From the NCBI GenBank assembly GCA_946411565.1, contig CAMKEM010000027.1:1-36474 (forward strand): 36,474 bases of DNA. Reading direction: 5' to 3'. The position numbers and the translations under genes were made by a program. The notes under the pieces were generated by a model. That model searched no databases. It was not told the DNA's origin and worked only from the letters and a program-made list of their open reading frames with translations. Below, piece by piece: positions 33,035 through 36,474 of this stretch. This DNA is from an uncultured Prevotellaceae bacterium (lineage in GTDB: Bacteria > Bacteroidota > Bacteroidia > Bacteroidales > Bacteroidaceae). Position 1 is the first letter of the stretch; each line of letters begins with the position of its first letter.

Positions 33035-33065
33035 CAAAGATACTAAATATTTCTGAATGATGCAA
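33035..33065 (-). promoter_or_regulatory. Internal promoter for ilvC
   Basis: Minus strand TATCTTTG (33035-33042, TAnnTTTG) with a TTG-containing -33 element at 33063-33065, 20 nt away. Confidence 0.6.
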
Positions 33066-33140
33066 GAAAACACGCATATATTATACAATTCATAACAAAT
33101 TGTCAGTTATATCGTCACTTTTCTTTTATTCTGAAAGTAT

Positions 33141-33896
33141 TTAGTTCTTTCTAAATTCCATTTTTAACCTACTCAGCTCCACTTCCTCGTTTTCCTCCTG
33201 TCGAGCAAAACGGAAATAGTGGTTCAGTTCATCTTCTTGCAGATGATAGATTCTGAGAGTCTCGTTCCAATGCCCTTCCGCCACATAAGCTATCTCCACA
33301 CGCTTTATGTCGTGATTACGCAGATAATCGAGAGGGAAGGTATTCATCACATGATCTAGATAGCGAACGGAATTGAGATGCCCATTAACATCAAGATCTG
33401 AATATTCCACCTTAAATTCCGTATAGTCGGTCATCTCAGGTGTCTTCACACGAGAGACATCCGTAATCGGGCATTCCTTCTCCTTATGGATAAAATTAAC
33501 GATAGCCCCGTCATTGACCTGGAAGATGTTCTGAGGCTCACGGGTGACGGTATCAATCATCGCCCAGACACTCTTGGCATATCCATACACCTTCTTGCCG
33601 TCCTCTGAGAGTATCTCCCAGTTACGCTTGGTGAAATACTTCATAGCATTCTCTACCCACGTAGTGATTGTGATATGGTCATGCTCACGAGGCATATCCT
33701 CAAGTTCGACGGCAAGACGCGATAGAACCCATGTCTTGTTCATCGTATTGAGATACGACATCCCGAAATGTCGGTTTGTGGAATGCACGTCAGCAGCATT
33801 GAGCAAATCGTTTCCGAGATGCCCAAGGCACAACTGATGCTTGAAGTCGCAATGGAAAGCGTCGGTGGCGATGTGGAGAGTCTCTAACTTATCCAT
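33141..33896 (-). CDS. Acyl-ACP thioesterase (FatA/FatB-like) in the ilv operon
   Basis: 251 residues with two hotdog modules. It is predicted to hydrolyse acyl-ACP to free fatty acid in the cytoplasm. Features of the family: N-terminal module around LGHLGNDLLNAADVHSTNRHFGM and W-rich strand ITTTWVENAMKYFTKRNWE (split), then the second module with YSDLDVNGHLNSVRYLDHVMN (DVNGHLN, with the family's Asn/His catalytic region). Its position between ilvN and ilvC is recurrent in Bacteroidetes to my knowledge and suggests a tie between branched-chain precursors and fatty acid release, but the substrate chain is unknown. A palindromic repeat fills the gap to ilvN. Confidence 0.88.
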   Translation of the reverse strand: MDKLETLHIATDAFHCDFKHQLCLGHLGNDLLNAADVHSTNRHFGMSYLNTMNKTWVLSRLAVELEDMPREHDHITITTWVENAMKYFTKRNWEILSEDGKKVYGYAKSVWAMIDTVTREPQNIFQVNDGAIVNFIHKEKECPITDVSRVKTPEMTDYTEFKVEYSDLDVNGHLNSVRYLDHVMNTFPLDYLRNHDIKRVEIAYVAEGHWNETLRIYHLQEDELNHYFRFARQEENEEVELSRLKMEFRKN

Positions 33897-33912
33897 ACAT
33901 ATTAAAACTACA

Positions 33913-34043
33913 GCCCCTCACCTGCCCTATGGGCATCCTCTCCCCAAGGGGCGAGGAAAAAGTCACCTTTTATCGCTTATAAACGATTATTACTATCCCT
34001 CGCCCCATGGGGAGAGGGTGTCACATAGTGACGGGTGAGGGGC
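33913..34043. repeat. Palindromic repeat family A, copy 4
   Basis: GCCCCTCACC (33913) and GGTGAGGGGC (to 34043) close the unit; internal GCCCTATGGGC and GTCACATAGTGAC hairpins. It lies 7 nt from the ilvN stop codon and 16 nt from the thioesterase start. Confidence 0.9.
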
Positions 34044-34050
34044 TCTTTTA

Positions 34051-34935
34051 CTAACTTGCCATTTCTTCTTCCTTTCTCTGTGCGATATACTGATCAAGTC
34101 TCTCGATGCAAGACCTTGTGATAGCAATACGACCAGAGCGAACGAACTGAAGAACACAACCTAAATCGTTGAGCTGATTGAAGTTATCAAGCACATCGCT
34201 TGAGATACCTGTTTTCTCAACAATAGTATAGGTTGGGTTTACCTCAACGATACGAGCATCATGACGACGAACTATGCGGCTAATCTCCTGATTGGCAAGT
34301 ACCATTGGAGTTGAGAGTTTCAAGAGTGATGTCTCAAGAATGAAAATCTCATCATCAGCAAAGCAATTAGCCTGAAGCACATCTATTTTCTTCTCAATCT
34401 GCTTTGTCAGCATCTCTGCCATCTCCTGCTTGCAATAGCAAGTGATGGTGTATTTATGTACGCCCGGAGTTGAAGAAGAGCATACGTTGAGAGATTCGAT
34501 ATTAACCTGTCGGCGAGTGAATACAGCGGTAATCTGATTCAGGATACCAGCAAAGTTCTCTGAATAAATGATGAGGGTATAGAGAGGGAGACCGTCATGA
34601 TTAAGCTGAGCACCCTCCCATGCAGGAGTTACAGGACGTGCAACGGCATTTCTCTTAAATGTCTCATGCTGAGGAGCGCCTGTATTGAAATGCTTCTCAG
34701 CAGCCTTACGCTCTCGGGCAAGGTTCTTCTCGAAAGAGTTGCGCTCCTTGGCTGCAGCTGCACGTACAGCGGCATCAAAGATGGCAGTTTCCTCTTCCTG
34801 CAACTGCTCGTCACACTTGCCACAGGTATTGCAATCGCCACACTCGGCAGCTCCATAGCGGCCCCCCTCCGTCTCCCCCTCGGGGGAGATATTTTGGTTT
34901 GCCTTATTATTAATATTATCGTTATTCATTATCAT
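34051..34935 (-). CDS. ilvN: Acetolactate synthase small subunit with Cys-rich N-terminal extension
   Basis: 294 residues. Residues from about 118 form the regulatory subunit: an ACT domain (LYTLIIYSENFAGILNQITA, TRRQVNIESLNV) that binds feedback amino acids, then the C-terminal ALS-small domain. The typical Bacteroidetes protein is about 185 residues, so some 110 residues are extra. The extension holds CGDCNTCGKC (Cys32, 35, 38, 41, CxxCxxCxxC) and a charged Ala/Glu/Arg helix. Codons 16-21 are encoded by a perfect hairpin (34872-34889) resembling the palindromic repeats in the spacers. No internal ATG exists before the ACT domain, so the extension is probably translated unless a non-ATG start is used. 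Partner of IlvB, encoded just upstream. Confidence 0.9.
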   Translation of the reverse strand: MIMNNDNINNKANQNISPEGETEGGRYGAAECGDCNTCGKCDEQLQEEETAIFDAAVRAAAAKERNSFEKNLARERKAAEKHFNTGAPQHETFKRNAVARPVTPAWEGAQLNHDGLPLYTLIIYSENFAGILNQITAVFTRRQVNIESLNVCSSSTPGVHKYTITCYCKQEMAEMLTKQIEKKIDVLQANCFADDEIFILETSLLKLSTPMVLANQEISRIVRRHDARIVEVNPTYTIVEKTGISSDVLDNFNQLNDLGCVLQFVRSGRIAITRSCIERLDQYIAQRKEEEMAS

Positions 34936-34966
34936 TTATATCCTTGATTGGAAAATTGTATCTAAA

Positions 34967-34999
34967 ACCTCCTTCCCTCGGGAAGGTCGGGATGGGGCC
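34967..34999. repeat. Palindromic repeat family C at the ilvB stop codon
   Basis: CCTTCCCTCGGGAAGG hairpin followed by GGGATGGGGCC. It ends exactly at the stop codon of ilvB (35000). Confidence 0.75.
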
Positions 35000-36474
35000 T
35001 TACTCTACCTCAAACAGCATCTCATCTACATTACCTCCCGGAGGTGTCATTGGAAGAACGTTATCCTCTTCCTTAACAGCACACTGGAGAATGTATGGGC
35101 CCTTTGTATCGAGCATCTCACGGATTGCAGCATCAAGATCCTTACGATCAATTACGGTCTTGCAAGGAATACCGTATGCCTCCGCAATCTTCTCATAGTC
35201 AGGGTTCACCATTGGGGTGAATGAATAGCGTTTGTTGAAGAACATATACTGCCATTGGCGAACGTTGCCAAGGAAGTTATTATTGAGCATTATCATCTTA
35301 ACAGGGCATTGCTGCTCCATGATTGTTCCGAGTTCCTGAATGGTCATCTGGAAACCGCCATCACCAGCAAACATACATACGGTTCTGTCAGGAGCACCAA
35401 AGGTAGCACCAATAGCCGCAGGAATACCGAAGCCCATAGTACCACAACCACCAGAAGTAATGACTGAACGCTCCTTTGTGAACTTGAAGTAACGGCAACC
35501 GAACATCTGGTTCTGGCCAACGTCAGTTACAAGGACAGCCTCATTATTTGCAGCCTCACTAACCTTGCGAACGACTTCACCCATAAGCAGCGGTCCTTCC
35601 TTTGGATTAAGAGCAGCATCAATAACAAGATTATACTCCTTTTCTGCGTATGGTTTGAAGCCCTCAATCCAAGCCTGATGCTTTGCAGGCTTAACATATT
35701 CAGAAACGCTTGCAAGAGTCTCCTTACAGTCACCAACGAGAGCAAGGTCAACCTTTACGTTCTTGTTAATCTCTGAAGGATCGATATCAAAATGGATAAT
35801 CTTTGCCTGCTTTGCGTATGTCTTGAGATTGCCTGTGATACGGTCGTCAAAACGCATACCAACGGCAATAAGCAAATCACACTGGTTGGTCATGAAGTTT
35901 GGAGCATAGTTACCATGCATTCCAAGCATACCCATGTTCAGAGGATGATCGGTAGGAGCAGCAGAAAGACCGAGAAGAGTCTGTCCGAATGGTATCTGTG
36001 CCTTCTCACAAAGCTCAAGAAGTTCCTTGTGAGCACCACCAAGCTCTACACCCTGTCCAACGAGCATGAATGGCTTTACAGAATCGTTAATCATCTGTGC
36101 AGCCTTCTTGATAGCTTCCTGACTTGGATGATGCAGAGGCTTATATGAACGGATGAAATCTACGGTCTGAGGCTCATACTCGAACTTAGATGTCTGGGCA
36201 TTCTTTGTAAAGTCGAGGACAACAGGTCCCGGACGACCAGACTTAGCGATATAGAATGCACGAGCAACTGCCCATGGAATATCCTCTGCACGACGAATCT
36301 GATAGTTCCATTTTGTAATTGGCTGGGTAACGCCTACAACGTCAACCTCCTGGAAGGCATCAGTTCCGAGCATAGCAGCACCTACCTGACCGCAGATGAC
36401 GACGATAGGTGTAGAATCGATCATGGCATCAGCCACACCGGTAATGGTGTTCATAGCACCAGGACCGGAAGTAA
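35000..36474 (-). CDS. ilvB: Acetolactate synthase large subunit, 5' end beyond window
   Basis: At least 491 codons are present; the frame stays open to the window edge (reading TSGPGA before the internal Met at 36454), so about 80 N-terminal residues, including the catalytic Glu region, lie outside. ThDP-dependent enzyme that condenses pyruvate with pyruvate or 2-ketobutyrate, first step of branched-chain amino acid synthesis. Visible: the central FAD-type domain (about residues 100-250 of this part) and the ThDP-binding motif GDGGFQMTIQEL...NNNFLGNVRQWQ. The ATG at 36454 is internal, not the start. First visible gene of the ilvB-ilvN-thioesterase-ilvC operon. Confidence 0.96.
   Translation of the reverse strand, partial: TSGPGAMNTITGVADAMIDSTPIVVICGQVGAAMLGTDAFQEVDVVGVTQPITKWNYQIRRAEDIPWAVARAFYIAKSGRPGPVVLDFTKNAQTSKFEYEPQTVDFIRSYKPLHHPSQEAIKKAAQMINDSVKPFMLVGQGVELGGAHKELLELCEKAQIPFGQTLLGLSAAPTDHPLNMGMLGMHGNYAPNFMTNQCDLLIAVGMRFDDRITGNLKTYAKQAKIIHFDIDPSEINKNVKVDLALVGDCKETLASVSEYVKPAKHQAWIEGFKPYAEKEYNLVIDAALNPKEGPLLMGEVVRKVSEAANNEAVLVTDVGQNQMFGCRYFKFTKERSVITSGGCGTMGFGIPAAIGATFGAPDRTVCMFAGDGGFQMTIQELGTIMEQQCPVKMIMLNNNFLGNVRQWQYMFFNKRYSFTPMVNPDYEKIAEAYGIPCKTVIDRKDLDAAIREMLDTKGPYILQCAVKEEDNVLPMTPPGGNVDEMLFEVE

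Overview
The window looks like a chromosomal segment of a Bacteroidales bacterium, most likely Prevotella or a close relative (Prevotellaceae). The signs are Bacteroidetes-type promoters (TTTG about 20 nt before TAnnTTTG), lipoproteins and secreted enzymes ending in a short sorting tail, GH3 and GH28 glycosidases, a one-piece TPR/membrane/AraC-type regulator, and an ilvB-ilvN-acyl-ACP thioesterase-ilvC operon. No rRNA, tRNA, CRISPR array or transposase gene was seen.

Layout. 0.5-2.2 kb: a thioredoxin-fold (TlpA-like) lipoprotein. 2.9-7.0 kb, minus strand: a hotdog thioesterase, isochorismate synthase (menaquinone pathway) and a GH3 beta-glucosidase. 7.0-11.4 kb: a very large secreted CotH-kinase/lamin-tail protein. 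11.4-12.4 kb: a foldback element and word-like repeats. 12.4-15.7 kb, plus strand: a DUF4303-like protein, the TPR/AraC regulator, and two small genes, one secreted. 15.9-20.2 kb, minus strand: housekeeping folD, ffh and aspS. 20.4-22.9 kb, minus strand: a four-gene cassette (exported protein, HPr-kinase-like ATPase, Ser/His signal-peptidase-like protein, PqqD-like protein). 23.0-23.6 kb: a short sigma-70 factor, divergent from a secreted GH28 pectinase (23.8-25.2 kb) and an M6 metalloprotease with three Ig-like repeats (25.4-27.9 kb). 28.0-28.4 kb: a strongly structured RNA region. 28.4-30.6 kb: an AT-rich island of unknown genes. 30.6-31.8 kb: gene-free DNA built from foldback repeats and a MITE. 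31.9-36.5 kb, minus strand: the branched-chain amino acid operon, cut by the window edge in ilvB.

The most striking pattern is in the spacers. Several families of GC-rich palindromic repeats and AT-rich word-like repeats sit 0-8 nt after stop codons and often fill the whole gap up to 10-30 nt before the next start. Some have entered coding sequence: isochorismate synthase carries two low-complexity inserts, IlvN has a palindrome in a Cys-rich N-terminal extension, and the GH28 C-terminus is repeat-encoded. The other leading candidates for something undescribed are the structured RNA at 28.1-28.4 kb, which has competing helices and a 3' U-run only 15 nt before a gene of unknown function, and the PqqD/HPr-kinase-like/peptidase cassette. 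All assignments come from reading the sequence; no database search was run.
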